This document shows, one piece after another, positions 35,246-44,169 of a stretch of DNA of 64,000 bases; the first letter of the stretch is position 1; every line of letters starts with the position of its first letter. The stretch covers positions 186,001 to 250,000 of the forward strand of contig NZ_QLLL01000001.1 in the NCBI RefSeq assembly GCF_003259335.1, in the 5' to 3' direction. Source of the DNA: Chitinophaga skermanii. Its GTDB lineage: Bacteria > Bacteroidota > Bacteroidia > Chitinophagales > Chitinophagaceae. Position numbers and translations under genes: made by a program. Below the pieces are notes generated by a model. That model was not told the DNA's origin and searched no databases. It was given only the letters and a program-made list of their open reading frames with translations.

Positions 35246-36259
35246 TTATCGATGGCTGATGATGTATTTACCGTTTTCGAATTTCCATTGTGTGCCGGTA
35301 GTGATGGTAATCACTTCCAATACTTCTGGAACTTTCATTTGCGTTGTGAAAAGGCCGTTATAGTCCGTTTTCAAAATCTCCGCATCACTTACTTCTATAT
35401 CGATCCCGAATGTTTTTTCAACATCGTTAATCACTTTGCTGAATGGATCTTTATGGTAAGTAAAGCGCATTTCTCTCCATTGTGTAAACACAGGTGCATC
35501 AATGGGTTGAGTAGTGATGGTTTCGTCGAGTTGAAGAATACCTTTATGGCCGGCTGTTAATACTACTTTGTTGTTGGCATTTGTTTCGGCCATGAAGGCT
35601 ACTTTTCCGCTTGTTACAGCTATTTCTACCGGTTGTGGATGGTAAGCTTTAATGTTGAAGCTGGTACCCAATACTTCTGTGCGGGAGCGGCCGGCGGTTA
35701 CAGCAAACGGTTTCGTATCATTTTGCGCTACATCGAAGAAGGCTTCGCCGGTGAGTTGGATGTTGCGTTTAGCGGTATTGAAATCGTTGTTGTATGCCAA
35801 GGAGCTGTTTTCATTCAAATGCACGGTGGTGCCATCTGCCAATTGCAGGGTTTTCTTTTCCCCGTTGGCAGTACGAATGGTGGTGCTAGCCACTTCTACA
35901 GCACTAGGTTTGAAGTGGTTGTAGATAAGCGGGGTAGCGATTAAAATTGGTAAGGCAATGGCCGCCACGCGCAACCAGGTACGTTTGTTATTGGCCTTGT
36001 GCACTACTTTTAATTCGTTGGGCCTTTCTTGTGCCTGTAGTTTGGATTGGAACTTCATCCAGTTGTCGCTAACATCTGGTTCGGGCGCCCATTGGGTACG
36101 GCCGGTGAGGCCCCACACTTCTTGGATGGATTGGTAATAAGAAAGATGGGTGGCGTCGGCGGCAATCCATTCCGATAGAGCTGCCTGTTCCGCTTGGGTA
36201 AGCGTGCCATCCAGCTTGCGGGCTATTAGAGCGTCTATGTTATCGAGATTGTCGAGCAT
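35246..36259 (-). CDS. FecR-family anti-sigma factor
   Basis: 337 residues. The cytoplasmic N-terminal part (LIARKLDGTLTQAEQAALSE) holds the sigma factor. One membrane helix lies at about 95-113 (LRVAAIALPILIATPLIYNH). The periplasmic FecR domain follows (RTANGEKKTLQLADGTTVHL, NENSSLAYN, GEAFFDVAQNDTKPFAV, RTEVLGTSFNIKAY), then a C-terminal DUF4974-type domain (FSKVINDVEKTFGIDIEVSD). It passes a signal from the TonB receptor (21 bp downstream) to the ECF sigma factor (61 bp upstream). Confidence 0.95.
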   Translation of the reverse strand: MLDNLDNIDALIARKLDGTLTQAEQAALSEWIAADATHLSYYQSIQEVWGLTGRTQWAPEPDVSDNWMKFQSKLQAQERPNELKVVHKANNKRTWLRVAAIALPILIATPLIYNHFKPSAVEVASTTIRTANGEKKTLQLADGTTVHLNENSSLAYNNDFNTAKRNIQLTGEAFFDVAQNDTKPFAVTAGRSRTEVLGTSFNIKAYHPQPVEIAVTSGKVAFMAETNANNKVVLTAGHKGILQLDETITTQPIDAPVFTQWREMRFTYHKDPFSKVINDVEKTFGIDIEVSDAEILKTDYNGLFTTQMKVPEVLEVITITTGTQWKFENGKYIISHR

Positions 36260-36320
36260 ATGAACTATGTATGAATTGTAGGTACTGTTATGAATAAATA
36301 ATAATGGGTGGTAATCTTTG

Positions 36321-36932
36321 CTAACTAGTTAAGTAATCTTTTAAAGAAACCCGTAGCTTCTTGAGTGCCGTGATCATTTGATTTTCGACCGTTTTCACGG
36401 AAATATTCAAGGTACTGGCGATTTCTTTATAGGATAATTCTTCGTATCGACTTAGTATAAATATCTCCCTGCACTTTTCCGGAAGTTGTCCTATGGCGGC
36501 TTCTATTTGCGCAGAAGTTTCGCGTAGGTTGCCGGATATGGGTGCAGCGGGCAGTTGTTCTTCTAAGGGTGAGAGCTCAGTATGGGCTCCTTGCCGTTTC
36601 TTTTTATCGATGTGATCGAGTGCCATATTGATCGCTGCTTTTTGCACATATGCTTTGAAGAAAACATCTCCAAGCGAGTGGCGTCTATTCCAGATTTTTA
36701 TAAACACGTCTTGTGCAAGATCTTCTGCCATGGGCATATCTTGAACAAACCTGTAAATTGTTTTACAAGCGAGGGGAAAAAATTCTTTGAATAGAGCAGC
36801 CATAAATTGGCTCTCATCCTTCCGCAGCAAAGCGTGAAAATGTTCATTACTCGGCGACATATCATAAAGATACTCATTCGCTTTGCTTGTAGCGGGTTGG
36901 GGTTGTGGTGACAGTATTCCGCTTTCTTTCAT
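36321..36932 (-). CDS. ECF-type RNA polymerase sigma-70 factor
   Basis: 203 residues. Region 2 is AEDLAQDVFIKIWNRR (core binding and -10 melting). Region 4 is LPEKCREIFILSRYEELSYK and EIASTLNISVKTVENQMI (helix-turn-helix). It is probably released by the FecR protein to transcribe the TonB receptor. An alternative start 24 codons in (MSPSNEHFHALL) would give a more typical length; I kept the first ATG, which lies 5 bp after the DUF2807 stop. The short gap suggests it is co-transcribed with that lipoprotein. Confidence 0.95.
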   Translation of the reverse strand: MKESGILSPQPQPATSKANEYLYDMSPSNEHFHALLRKDESQFMAALFKEFFPLACKTIYRFVQDMPMAEDLAQDVFIKIWNRRHSLGDVFFKAYVQKAAINMALDHIDKKKRQGAHTELSPLEEQLPAAPISGNLRETSAQIEAAIGQLPEKCREIFILSRYEELSYKEIASTLNISVKTVENQMITALKKLRVSLKDYLTS

Positions 36933-36937
36933 GGTTC

Positions 36938-37699
36938 CTAAATCTTGTTAATCTTTCCCGAGCCCGTGACTTGTGTTTTTACGATTTCGGGGTTGCCTTT
37001 GTACGTAACGTTTCCGCTTCCTAGAATCTTAATGTCAATCTCATCTTTTACACTCACACGTTGGTTCCCGGAACCGTTGATCGTGATGTTTGCTATGCGG
37101 GTGTTCAAACCCAATCCGTCTATATTACCACTTCCGTTTACAGTAGCACGGTAACGGTCGGCATCTCCTTCGAACCGGAGGTTCCCGCTACCATTAACGC
37201 TGGCATTTACTTGCAAAGATGCCATTTTTAATGATGCTGATCCCGATCCGTTTAGATCCATGCTAAACGCATTATTCGTGATCGTATTGTCTGTGTACAT
37301 ATCGCCTGAACCGCTTAACACAACGGAATTGTAGTTACGGCTCTCCAAATAAATATGGATAGGGCTCTTCCTGCGGAAGTAAATACCCGGCTGCACACGT
37401 ATACGTAAGGTTTGATTACTTACATATGTTTCAATATACCGAATCAAGTTGTCGTCGGCTTCAATTTTAAGGGGTACATCGTCGCCCTGCTTAAGATGAA
37501 GAATAAAATCCCCATCCATCGTAATGTCGCGGAAGATGTTTACAGGCCTCTGCTCGGTAATCACCCGCCCCGAACCTACCACATTTTCCTTCACACATCC
37601 GCTTAAAATCAATCCGAAAATGACTAATAAGCTGATAACCAAGCTAGTTACAAGGCCAGTGTACGTGATAAAGACCGTTTTGGAAATGGATGTTTTCAT
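36938..37699 (-). CDS. DUF2807 (head GIN domain) lipoprotein
   Basis: 253 residues. A hydrophobic signal segment (LVISLLVIFGLILSGC) carries a lipobox. The rest is a right-handed beta-helix with repeated GSG turns: SGSGDMYTDN, NGSGSASLKM, NGSGNLRFEG, NGSGNIDGLG, NGSGNQRVSV, LGSGNVTYKG, TGSGKINKI. This is the GIN/DUF2807 pattern of a putative surface adhesin or auto-transporter-like fold; the biological role is unknown. It is the first gene of the sigma-FecR-TonB receptor transcript, which suggests that it is part of that signalling system or its target. Confidence 0.9.
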   Translation of the reverse strand: MKTSISKTVFITYTGLVTSLVISLLVIFGLILSGCVKENVVGSGRVITEQRPVNIFRDITMDGDFILHLKQGDDVPLKIEADDNLIRYIETYVSNQTLRIRVQPGIYFRRKSPIHIYLESRNYNSVVLSGSGDMYTDNTITNNAFSMDLNGSGSASLKMASLQVNASVNGSGNLRFEGDADRYRATVNGSGNIDGLGLNTRIANITINGSGNQRVSVKDEIDIKILGSGNVTYKGNPEIVKTQVTGSGKINKI

Positions 37700-38022
37700 G
37701 TACAGTTGTTTTATAATGGCGTTTCAACCCGTGGTTGATAACTATAAGACGGGAAATGGGGGCCTTACCCCTATAAACTACATGAAAATGTAGGTGAAGG
37801 AAGGAGAATGAGTAAATAGTGCCATAAAAGAGATCGTAGAAAAGGGAGGCACAATTTGTAGAATGTGGGCAACAATACTGTGTAATTAATTTCACATATA
37901 ATTATCTGCCTATGAAAGGATAAAAATTGATATGTCAAATATTGATGTAAAAGAAAAAGCCGGCCATACAGATGTATGGAACCGGCTTTGCTTTAATTAA
38001 CCCCTATGAAAACTAACGTTTG
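37700..38022. other. Intergenic region upstream of the DUF2807-sigma operon
   Basis: 323 bp without a gene. It must hold the promoter of the minus-strand operon, but I find no convincing TTTG/TAnnTTTG pair. The right end carries the terminator of the next gene. Confidence 0.5.
37953..37989 (-). terminator. Terminator of the 106-aa secreted protein gene
   Basis: AAAGCCGG / CCGGCTTT with an inner CCATAC/GTATGG stem; a T-rich tail follows on the minus strand. Confidence 0.85.
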
Positions 38023-38340
38023 TTATTGTGCTAATTTGATTTCGCCAAGATCAGTTGCTTTACCGTCTTCAACTTTTACGTCGTTGATAGTCGCATCTTT
38101 ATAAGGTTCTTTGGCGTCGATTACTACAGTGTAAGTGCCTGGTTTAGCATTTTGGAAGCTAAATGAGCCACCGCTAACTGCAGTTTTTAATGTATCTGTT
38201 GCTGAAACGGCCCAAGCCTCTGTTGCAGCGTCTCCTGGCGTGATTTTACCGCCTATTGAACCGCCTTCAATTGCTTTAAAAGCGAACGTACCGATGGCTA
38301 CTGCAGCCAATGCTAACATGCTAACTCTAATCCTTTTCAT
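38023..38340 (-). CDS. Small secreted carboxypeptidase-regulatory-like (Ig-like) protein
   Basis: About 105 residues: signal peptide (MKRIRVSMLALAAVAIGT) and a single small beta-sandwich domain of the carboxypeptidase-regulatory-like/SpaA type (SIGGKITPGDAATEAWAV, GGSFSFQNAKPGTYTVVI, DAKEPYKDATINDVKV). Such stand-alone domains are common in Bacteroidota and have no known activity. ATG at MKRIRV was chosen over a TTG three codons upstream. Monocistronic with its own terminator. Confidence 0.82.
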   Translation of the reverse strand: MKRIRVSMLALAAVAIGTFAFKAIEGGSIGGKITPGDAATEAWAVSATDTLKTAVSGGSFSFQNAKPGTYTVVIDAKEPYKDATINDVKVEDGKATDLGEIKLAQ

Positions 38341-38866
38341 AGCATACAAAATTTAAATGGTTTTAAAATAAAGATTGGTTAAGTAAAAATTCTATTTCAT
38401 GTTGATGATTATCTCTAAAATCAATTCTTCATTTATCACTTATTCATGCGCCTCGTCGTGGTAGAATTTTCCAAACACCATGCCAAAGAAGCCAATTAAA
38501 TCTTGTATTTGCCTTTTAACATTTCTTTGTGATTTAGTAATTTAGACATTCGTATATGCGTAAACGTTAGTAATATTATGTTTGTGTCATGATAGGAATC
38601 CTAATCATTAAGTAGTACTTATTATCACCTCTCAATTACCTACAGTTATAAGCTATAATTTAATACTATAACCCGCCACCATTACGGTAAAAAATACCAT
38701 TACTGCCGCCCGGCGGAGATTAATTCCGGATTCGACTTGTTGCATGCTCTTAAGTCTACTAACTTTGTGTGGTTATATCATAAATGTATCATTAAGGACT
38801 TAAATGCCGGAATTATCTCGCCGAATCCCTAATTTTACAAATCTTATATTATAAATAGTTAATTCG
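38341..38866. other. Divergent intergenic region
   Basis: 526 bp between a minus-strand and a plus-strand gene. It contains a promoter candidate for the oxidoreductase gene (38737-38767) and two copies of ACCATTAC about 20 bp apart. No open frame of note and no RNA gene recognised. Confidence 0.5.
38737..38767 (+). promoter_or_regulatory. Promoter candidate for the 2-oxoacid:ferredoxin oxidoreductase gene
   Basis: TTG (38737-38739), 20-nt spacer, TAACTTTG (38760-38767), fitting TTTG-N19-TAnnTTTG apart from the first T. It predicts a leader of about 95 nt. Confidence 0.5.
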
Positions 38867-40723
38867 ATGCCCAATACAACGATTCAACAACTGGAAGATG
38901 TAGTCATCAAATTCGCCGGCGACAGCGGCGACGGTATGCAATTGACGGGTAGCCAGTTTTCAAATAATACAGCCCTGGTGGGTAACGACCTTAGCACTTT
39001 CCCGGATTTCCCTGCGGAAATCCGCGCTCCACAAGGTACTTTGGCTGGTGTGAGTGGATTCCAATTACACTTCTCCTCTAACCGCATATTTACCCCCGGC
39101 GATGCTTGCGACGTACTCGTAGCCATGAATGCCGCGGCGTTAAAAGCCAACCTGAAAGGCCTGAAAAAGGGCGGTATCATCATCGCTAACTCCGATGGGT
39201 TCGACTCTAAGAACTTGCGTTTAGCTAACTACCCCGACGGCGTAAATCCATTGGAAGACGGTTCATTAGCCAATTATCAATTACATACAATCGACGTTAC
39301 CAAGCTTACCCGTGAAGCTTTGAAAGAAGCCACTACGCTTGGTATGAAAGAAAAAGACCGTGCGAAAAACATGTTCGTACTAGGTTTTATCTATTGGTTG
39401 TACGACCGCGATATGGCGAGCACCATTACCTTCTTAACGGATAAATTCGGCAAAAAGCCAGATATCCTCGATTCGAACTTGAAGGTTTTACAAGCCGGCT
39501 ATAACTACGGCGATACGGTAGAAGCCTTTGCTACGCGTTATAAAGTAGAAAAAGCACGTATGGAGCCGGGTACTTATAGAAGTATTACCGGTAACACGGC
39601 ATTGGCTTACGGTTTGATTGCCGCGTCGCAAAAGGCAAATTTGCCTTTGTTCCTCGGTACTTATCCAATTACACCTGCTTCCGATATCTTGCATGAATTG
39701 TCGAGGTATAAGAATTTCGGTGTTCGTACTTTCCAAGCTGAAGACGAAATTGCAGGTATTGCATCTGCTATTGGTGCTTCTTACGGTGGCCACATGGGGG
39801 TAACTACCACCTCTGGTCCTGGTATGGCCTTGAAAGGCGAAGCAATGGGCTTGGCAGTGATGTTGGAAATCCCGTTGATTATCGTAAATATCCAACGTGG
39901 TGGTCCTTCTACTGGTTTGCCTACCAAAACAGAACAATCCGATTTACTCCAAGCATACTACGGTAGAAATGGTGAGTGCCCTATGCCGATTATCGCGGCA
40001 GCAACGCCTTCCGACTGTTTTGAGGGTGTATACGAGGCTTCCCGCATCTCTTTGCAACATATGACCCCCGTTATCTTCTTAAGCGACGGTTATATTGCGA
40101 ATGGTGCAGAACCTTGGCGTTTCCCTCAAAGTGCCGATTTAGCACCTATTTCCGTGCAATTTAAGGCAGGTTTGGAGGAAGGAGAAGACACTTACTTCCC
40201 TTACCAACGCGACGAGAACTTAGTGCGTCCTTGGGCTATTCCAGGTACCCCGGGCCTCGAGCACCGTATTGGTGGCTTGGAAAAGCAAAATATCACGGGT
40301 AACGTTAGCTATGATCCCGAGAACCACGAAGTAATGGTGAAAATTAGGCAAGAGAAAGTAGATCGAATTGCCGACCATATTCCTTTACAGAAAGTAGAAA
40401 TCGGCCCAGAAAAAGGTAAAGTACTTGTATTGGGTTGGGGTTCTACGTTCGGCTCTATTAAGTCGGCTGTATTGGATTTATTAGCGGAAGGTCATTCTGT
40501 AGCGCATGTTCACTTGCGTCATATCCGTCCTTTCCCTAAAAACTTGGCGGAAATTCTCCACAGTTACGAACACGTATTGATTCCAGAGATCAACAATGGC
40601 CAGTTAATCAAAATCATCCGTGAGCAATTCCTCATCGATGCAAAAGGCTATAATAAGATCATGGGTGTACCTATTACAAAAGGTGAATTGGTAACGAAGA
40701 TCAAGGAGATTTTAGCACAATAA
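38867..40723 (+). CDS. korA: 2-oxoacid:acceptor (2-oxoglutarate:ferredoxin) oxidoreductase subunit alpha
   Basis: 618 residues with the gamma domain fused in front of the alpha domain, as in Bacteroidota KorA. The gamma part starts VIKFAGDSGDGMQLTGSQFS; the pyrimidine-binding alpha part has LFLGTYPITPASDILHELSR and QAEDEIAGIASAIGASYGG, then TTSGPGMALKGEAMGLAV. It oxidatively decarboxylates a 2-oxoacid with CoA, passing electrons to ferredoxin. The TPP- and FeS-carrying beta subunit normally follows; here a terminator and an unrelated gene do, so the partner must be elsewhere. Confidence 0.93.
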   Translation: MPNTTIQQLEDVVIKFAGDSGDGMQLTGSQFSNNTALVGNDLSTFPDFPAEIRAPQGTLAGVSGFQLHFSSNRIFTPGDACDVLVAMNAAALKANLKGLKKGGIIIANSDGFDSKNLRLANYPDGVNPLEDGSLANYQLHTIDVTKLTREALKEATTLGMKEKDRAKNMFVLGFIYWLYDRDMASTITFLTDKFGKKPDILDSNLKVLQAGYNYGDTVEAFATRYKVEKARMEPGTYRSITGNTALAYGLIAASQKANLPLFLGTYPITPASDILHELSRYKNFGVRTFQAEDEIAGIASAIGASYGGHMGVTTTSGPGMALKGEAMGLAVMLEIPLIIVNIQRGGPSTGLPTKTEQSDLLQAYYGRNGECPMPIIAAATPSDCFEGVYEASRISLQHMTPVIFLSDGYIANGAEPWRFPQSADLAPISVQFKAGLEEGEDTYFPYQRDENLVRPWAIPGTPGLEHRIGGLEKQNITGNVSYDPENHEVMVKIRQEKVDRIADHIPLQKVEIGPEKGKVLVLGWGSTFGSIKSAVLDLLAEGHSVAHVHLRHIRPFPKNLAEILHSYEHVLIPEINNGQLIKIIREQFLIDAKGYNKIMGVPITKGELVTKIKEILAQ

Positions 40724-40743
40724 TTTTCCGAATACAAATATTT

Positions 40744-40778
40744 AAATCCTGCTCATTTATTTGGGCAGGATTTTTTTT
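40744..40778 (+). terminator. Terminator after the oxidoreductase gene
   Basis: AAATCCTGC / GCAGGATTT stem, 12-nt loop, eight T. Confidence 0.88.
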
Positions 40779-40829
40779 GTAACTTAACATACAATACTTC
40801 GCCATTTTAGACATAGAAACCCATATTGT

Positions 40830-41429
40830 ATGAGATTTTTGTTTCGTGTATTCGTGAACGTTAGTATCCTACTAACATTTGCATTGGGAACCTTTGCACA
40901 ACTATACAAATACCAAGTTACTTCCAATAACAAGGTGATCGGTAGTGTGGAAGCCCACCAGAAAGGCAACGGGTCGTTGCGACATATTATTATTAAAAGT
41001 CGTTTGCAGTTGAAGCTGATTGGGAATGTGAATACGGATATTGAAGCAGAATTCAAAAACAATCACTTGCTCAGCGCCTCTTCTACCCGCTTAACTAATA
41101 AAGAGGAAGAAAAGAATAAGAATAAAACTACCACGCAATTGGTCGATAAAAACTACCAAATTGTGCACGATGGTAAAAAGTCCGAGTTGAAACAAGCTAT
41201 CCAATTTGTAGTGGGCGATTTGTATTTCACTGAGCCGAAAGACATAAAGTCTGTATACAGCGAAACACAAGGTCAAATGCTCGACATTCGAGCGTTGAAC
41301 GATGGGCAATATGAACTAATTATGCCGGATGGTAAGAAGAATGTGTACACTTATGCGAAGGGTAAGCTAATAGAGGTGGAAGTAAACCACGTATTAGGAA
41401 AAGTGTATTTTAAATTGATAGATAGTTGA
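40830..41429 (+). CDS. DUF6134 family exported protein
   Basis: 199 residues with a signal peptide (VNVSILLTFALGTFAQ). The mature protein is beta-rich with internal charged stretches (TNKEEEKNKNKTTTQL), resembling the DUF6134 family of Bacteroidota (LYKYQVTSNNKVIGSVEAHQ; the end KLIEVEVNHVLGKVYFKL). The function is unknown; the fold may be lipocalin-like and the protein periplasmic. It is flanked by terminators on both sides. Confidence 0.75.
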   Translation: MRFLFRVFVNVSILLTFALGTFAQLYKYQVTSNNKVIGSVEAHQKGNGSLRHIIIKSRLQLKLIGNVNTDIEAEFKNNHLLSASSTRLTNKEEEKNKNKTTTQLVDKNYQIVHDGKKSELKQAIQFVVGDLYFTEPKDIKSVYSETQGQMLDIRALNDGQYELIMPDGKKNVYTYAKGKLIEVEVNHVLGKVYFKLIDS

Positions 41430-41455
41430 TTGATATATCAAGTAAGTTGTTAGGG

Positions 41456-41477
41456 ACCTTCTTCGGAAGGTTTTTTT
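41456..41477 (+). terminator. Terminator with UUCG tetraloop
   Basis: ACCTTC-TTCG-GAAGGT followed by a T tract: a short, very stable hairpin. Confidence 0.9.
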
Positions 41478-41508
41478 ATAGTATGTAATTAGCGATTATA
41501 GGGCCGAA

Positions 41509-41565
41509 GCTAGATATACATTTGCGGCTGAAGTGAGCGTAGCAACGGGGGAAGAAGCAAGTTAC
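41509..41565 (-). repeat. Dispersed imperfect repeat, copy B
   Basis: Read on the minus strand this shares GTAACTT, CCCCCGTTGC, CGCTC, CTTCA and TATAT blocks, in order and with nearly the same spacing, with 7159-7214. It lies between two terminators. Confidence 0.45.
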
Positions 41566-41584
41566 TATTTTTCAGTACACAAAT

Positions 41585-41614
41585 AAAAAACCGCCTCTAC
41601 AAGAGAGACGGTTT
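41585..41614 (-). terminator. Terminator of the MFS-Gfo/Idh/MocA operon
   Basis: AACCGTCTCT / AGAGGCGGTT (one G-T pair) with a 5-nt loop; minus-strand T run follows. Confidence 0.85.
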
Positions 41615-41622
41615 GAAGTATA

Positions 41623-42816
41623 TTATTTGAGAATTTTTTCGATGATCTCACCTGTTTTCTTATCTTTTAAGATAAGCTTTTTACTTCCGTAGTGCGTCAT
41701 CTCTTCTTTGATCAGGTAGTATTGCGCATCGTAGTCGGTTAACGCTTTGATTTTTTCTACACCTGTTTGGCCGCGCCAATCTTCGAGGATAACGGGTTCC
41801 CAAATTTTAGATTTTACAGATTTGTATGCTGCATCCAGGATAGCATTTACCACGTAACCGTCGTAGAAGGTTTCTTGTGGCTGGGTACCGGCTTCCATGG
41901 CATTGAACATATCAGTGAACATGTGGTTGTAGCCTAGTTCATTTAGCTCATCGCCTACTGGGAATAACCAGCCGCTATTGCTTTCAGCTTTCTCTGCTAC
42001 GTAATCTGCTCCTTTACCCGTGGTGAACATATCGAAACCGGTGCGTAAGAAGCTATTGAGCCAAATGGTTCCTTCAGAGCCCATAACTTCATCGCGAAGA
42101 TCGAGACCACCGCGGAAAGTCCAGCTTACTTCGAACTGTCCTATAGCGCCGTTTTCGTACTTCACGAGGCCAATTGCGTGATCTTCTGCATCGATAGGTT
42201 TTACTTGCGTATCGGCCCAGCACATTACTTCAACAGGACGAATATCTTTACCAATAAAGCTGCGTGCAATTTCTACGCAATGGCAACCAAGATCGAGAAT
42301 ACAGCCACCGCCTGCTTGTTCAATATCCCAGAACCATTCAGAGTGTGGGCCAGGGTGTGTTTCACGTGATTTAGCCCAGAGGATTTTACCGAGGGCACCG
42401 GCTTGTACGCTTTGCAAGGCCTTTAAGAACTTCGGTGTATATACCAAATCCTCCAAGTAGCCATTGAAGATGCCGGCTTTCTCAACAGCATCCATCATGC
42501 GTTTAGCTTCTTCGGCGTTTCTGCCAAGTGGTTTTGTACAGATTACACCTTTTTTTGCTTCGCAGCAAGCTAATACGGCGGCTTCATGAAGGTTGTTCGG
42601 CAATGAAATACATACTACTTCTACATCTGGGTGGTTAATGGCTTCCAGCATATCGGTTGTCCAGTGCGCACAATTGTAGTCTTCTGCAAATTTTTTCGCG
42701 CTTTCTTCGCGGCGCGAATAGATACTCACAATTTTATCCCTGCTTCTTTGTCCTTGTAAAGAATCGGCATAGAATCGCCCGATAAAACCCGAGCCCAGCA
42801 TTGCAATTTTAGCCAT
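41623..42816 (-). CDS. Gfo/Idh/MocA-family NAD(P)-dependent oxidoreductase
   Basis: 397-residue sugar or polyol dehydrogenase. The Rossmann motif AMLGSGFIGRFYADSLQG starts the protein. Next come VEVVCISLPNNLHEAAVLAC and ICTKPLGRNAEEAKRMMDA (the family KP motif), then the C-terminal substrate domain. It begins 18 bp after the MFS permease, so the two work together: uptake of a sugar, inositol or nucleoside followed by oxidation. The exact substrate is not readable. Confidence 0.93.
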   Translation of the reverse strand: MAKIAMLGSGFIGRFYADSLQGQRSRDKIVSIYSRREESAKKFAEDYNCAHWTTDMLEAINHPDVEVVCISLPNNLHEAAVLACCEAKKGVICTKPLGRNAEEAKRMMDAVEKAGIFNGYLEDLVYTPKFLKALQSVQAGALGKILWAKSRETHPGPHSEWFWDIEQAGGGCILDLGCHCVEIARSFIGKDIRPVEVMCWADTQVKPIDAEDHAIGLVKYENGAIGQFEVSWTFRGGLDLRDEVMGSEGTIWLNSFLRTGFDMFTTGKGADYVAEKAESNSGWLFPVGDELNELGYNHMFTDMFNAMEAGTQPQETFYDGYVVNAILDAAYKSVKSKIWEPVILEDWRGQTGVEKIKALTDYDAQYYLIKEEMTHYGSKKLILKDKKTGEIIEKILK

Positions 42817-42834
42817 GATTGAAATGAATTGATG

Positions 42835-44052
42835 TTATGAATTTTGTGGATTTTGTATGGTGTTGCTATGTTTTTCTTTGAAGAATAGGATGAAATAAAT
42901 GATCACTAATAAAGCTACGCCTGAAGGCACGAGCCAAATGGGCGTCCAATTGTATTGGCCATCGGCTGTGATTAAAGCATGTGCAATAATGCCCGATAGC
43001 CAGGTGCCGATGAACATACCTAGGCCATAGGTGGCGAATGTAAACATACCTTGGGCGGCATTCTTGATCTTTTCGCCTGCTTTGGCTTCCGTATACATAT
43101 AACCTGTTACAAAGAAGAAATCGTAGCAGATCCCGTGCAGTATAATACCCGCGTATAACATCCATGTATTGCTTTGCATATCACCAAAAGAGAAACACAC
43201 ATAGCGCAATACCCAAGCGAACATACCCAGCATCAACATCTTTTTCACACCAATACGATGGAATAATAACGGAATTGCGAGGATAAACAGCGCTTCGGAG
43301 ATTTGCCCTAAGATCATTTTTGAACTGGCATTTTCCATGCCTTTGTCGTTCAAGAAAAGGTTTGCCAGTTCATAATAGAAAGCCAATGGAATGCATATTA
43401 ATACTGCTGCAATAAAGAAGATGAAATATGACTTGTCTTTCAGCAACACAAGCGCGTCTAAACCGGCCGCTTTAGCGAAAGTTGTTTTTTCCTTGGAGGT
43501 ATTCTGTGGCGGGGTGTGTGGCAGGAAATAACTCATGGCCCCCAGTAATAATGATGCTCCACCGGCTAGTATAAAAGTGGTGGCCGTGTTTTCTATTTTG
43601 AAATAGCTGAGTACAATACCCGATACAATCCAACCCACGGTGCCGAATACCCTAATTGTAGGAAACTGTTTCCCCGCATCTGTTAGTTGGTGAAAAGCAA
43701 TGGTGTTGGAAAGCGCGATGGTAGGCATGTACAACAGCGAGTAGATTAAAATAATCCAATAGAATACGTTGCTGCTTTCAATTTTCGTCGCTAGGAATAG
43801 TATGGCTGCTCCTAAGATATGTAATACACTCATCACCCGTTGTGCTGAGAAGTATTTGTCGGCTACCATACCTACGAAGAACGGTGATATCATGGTCGCA
43901 ATTGCCAAGGCACTGTAGGCAGCACCTATTTGCACAGGCGAGGCACCTAAATATAATTTCATGTACGTACTCATGGTTACGTACCAAGCTCCCCAAATGA
44001 AATATTCGAGGAACATCATGCTCGATAATTGGAAACGAGTCAATGCTTTCAT
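42835..44052 (-). CDS. MFS permease of the nucleoside/sugar:proton symporter group
   Basis: 405 residues with 12 predicted membrane helices. The start LSSMMFLEYFIWGAWYVTMS is typical of the nucleoside:H+ symporter (NupG/XapB-like) group. AFHQLTDAGKQFPTIRVFGTV carries a loop found in this group. The central loop around residue 190 is polar (PHTPPQNTSKEKT). It is co-transcribed with a Gfo/Idh/MocA oxidoreductase; the pairing suggests carbohydrate or polyol import rather than nucleosides. Confidence 0.88.
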   Translation of the reverse strand: MKALTRFQLSSMMFLEYFIWGAWYVTMSTYMKLYLGASPVQIGAAYSALAIATMISPFFVGMVADKYFSAQRVMSVLHILGAAILFLATKIESSNVFYWIILIYSLLYMPTIALSNTIAFHQLTDAGKQFPTIRVFGTVGWIVSGIVLSYFKIENTATTFILAGGASLLLGAMSYFLPHTPPQNTSKEKTTFAKAAGLDALVLLKDKSYFIFFIAAVLICIPLAFYYELANLFLNDKGMENASSKMILGQISEALFILAIPLLFHRIGVKKMLMLGMFAWVLRYVCFSFGDMQSNTWMLYAGIILHGICYDFFFVTGYMYTEAKAGEKIKNAAQGMFTFATYGLGMFIGTWLSGIIAHALITADGQYNWTPIWLVPSGVALLVIIYFILFFKEKHSNTIQNPQNS

Positions 44053-44169
44053 AACGTTGGAATAAGGGGTGAATAAGTTGAACTTAATATACTGCTAAAA
44101 ATGAGCAATACAAACCCCTGTATAGATAAATTACCTACACAATATTACCAGCGGTAAAAGCATGGTGGA

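Noticed and set aside
38341..38866. Riboswitch or small RNA in the long leader
   Set aside because: No conserved aptamer motif and no stable multi-stem structure that I could identify by eye.
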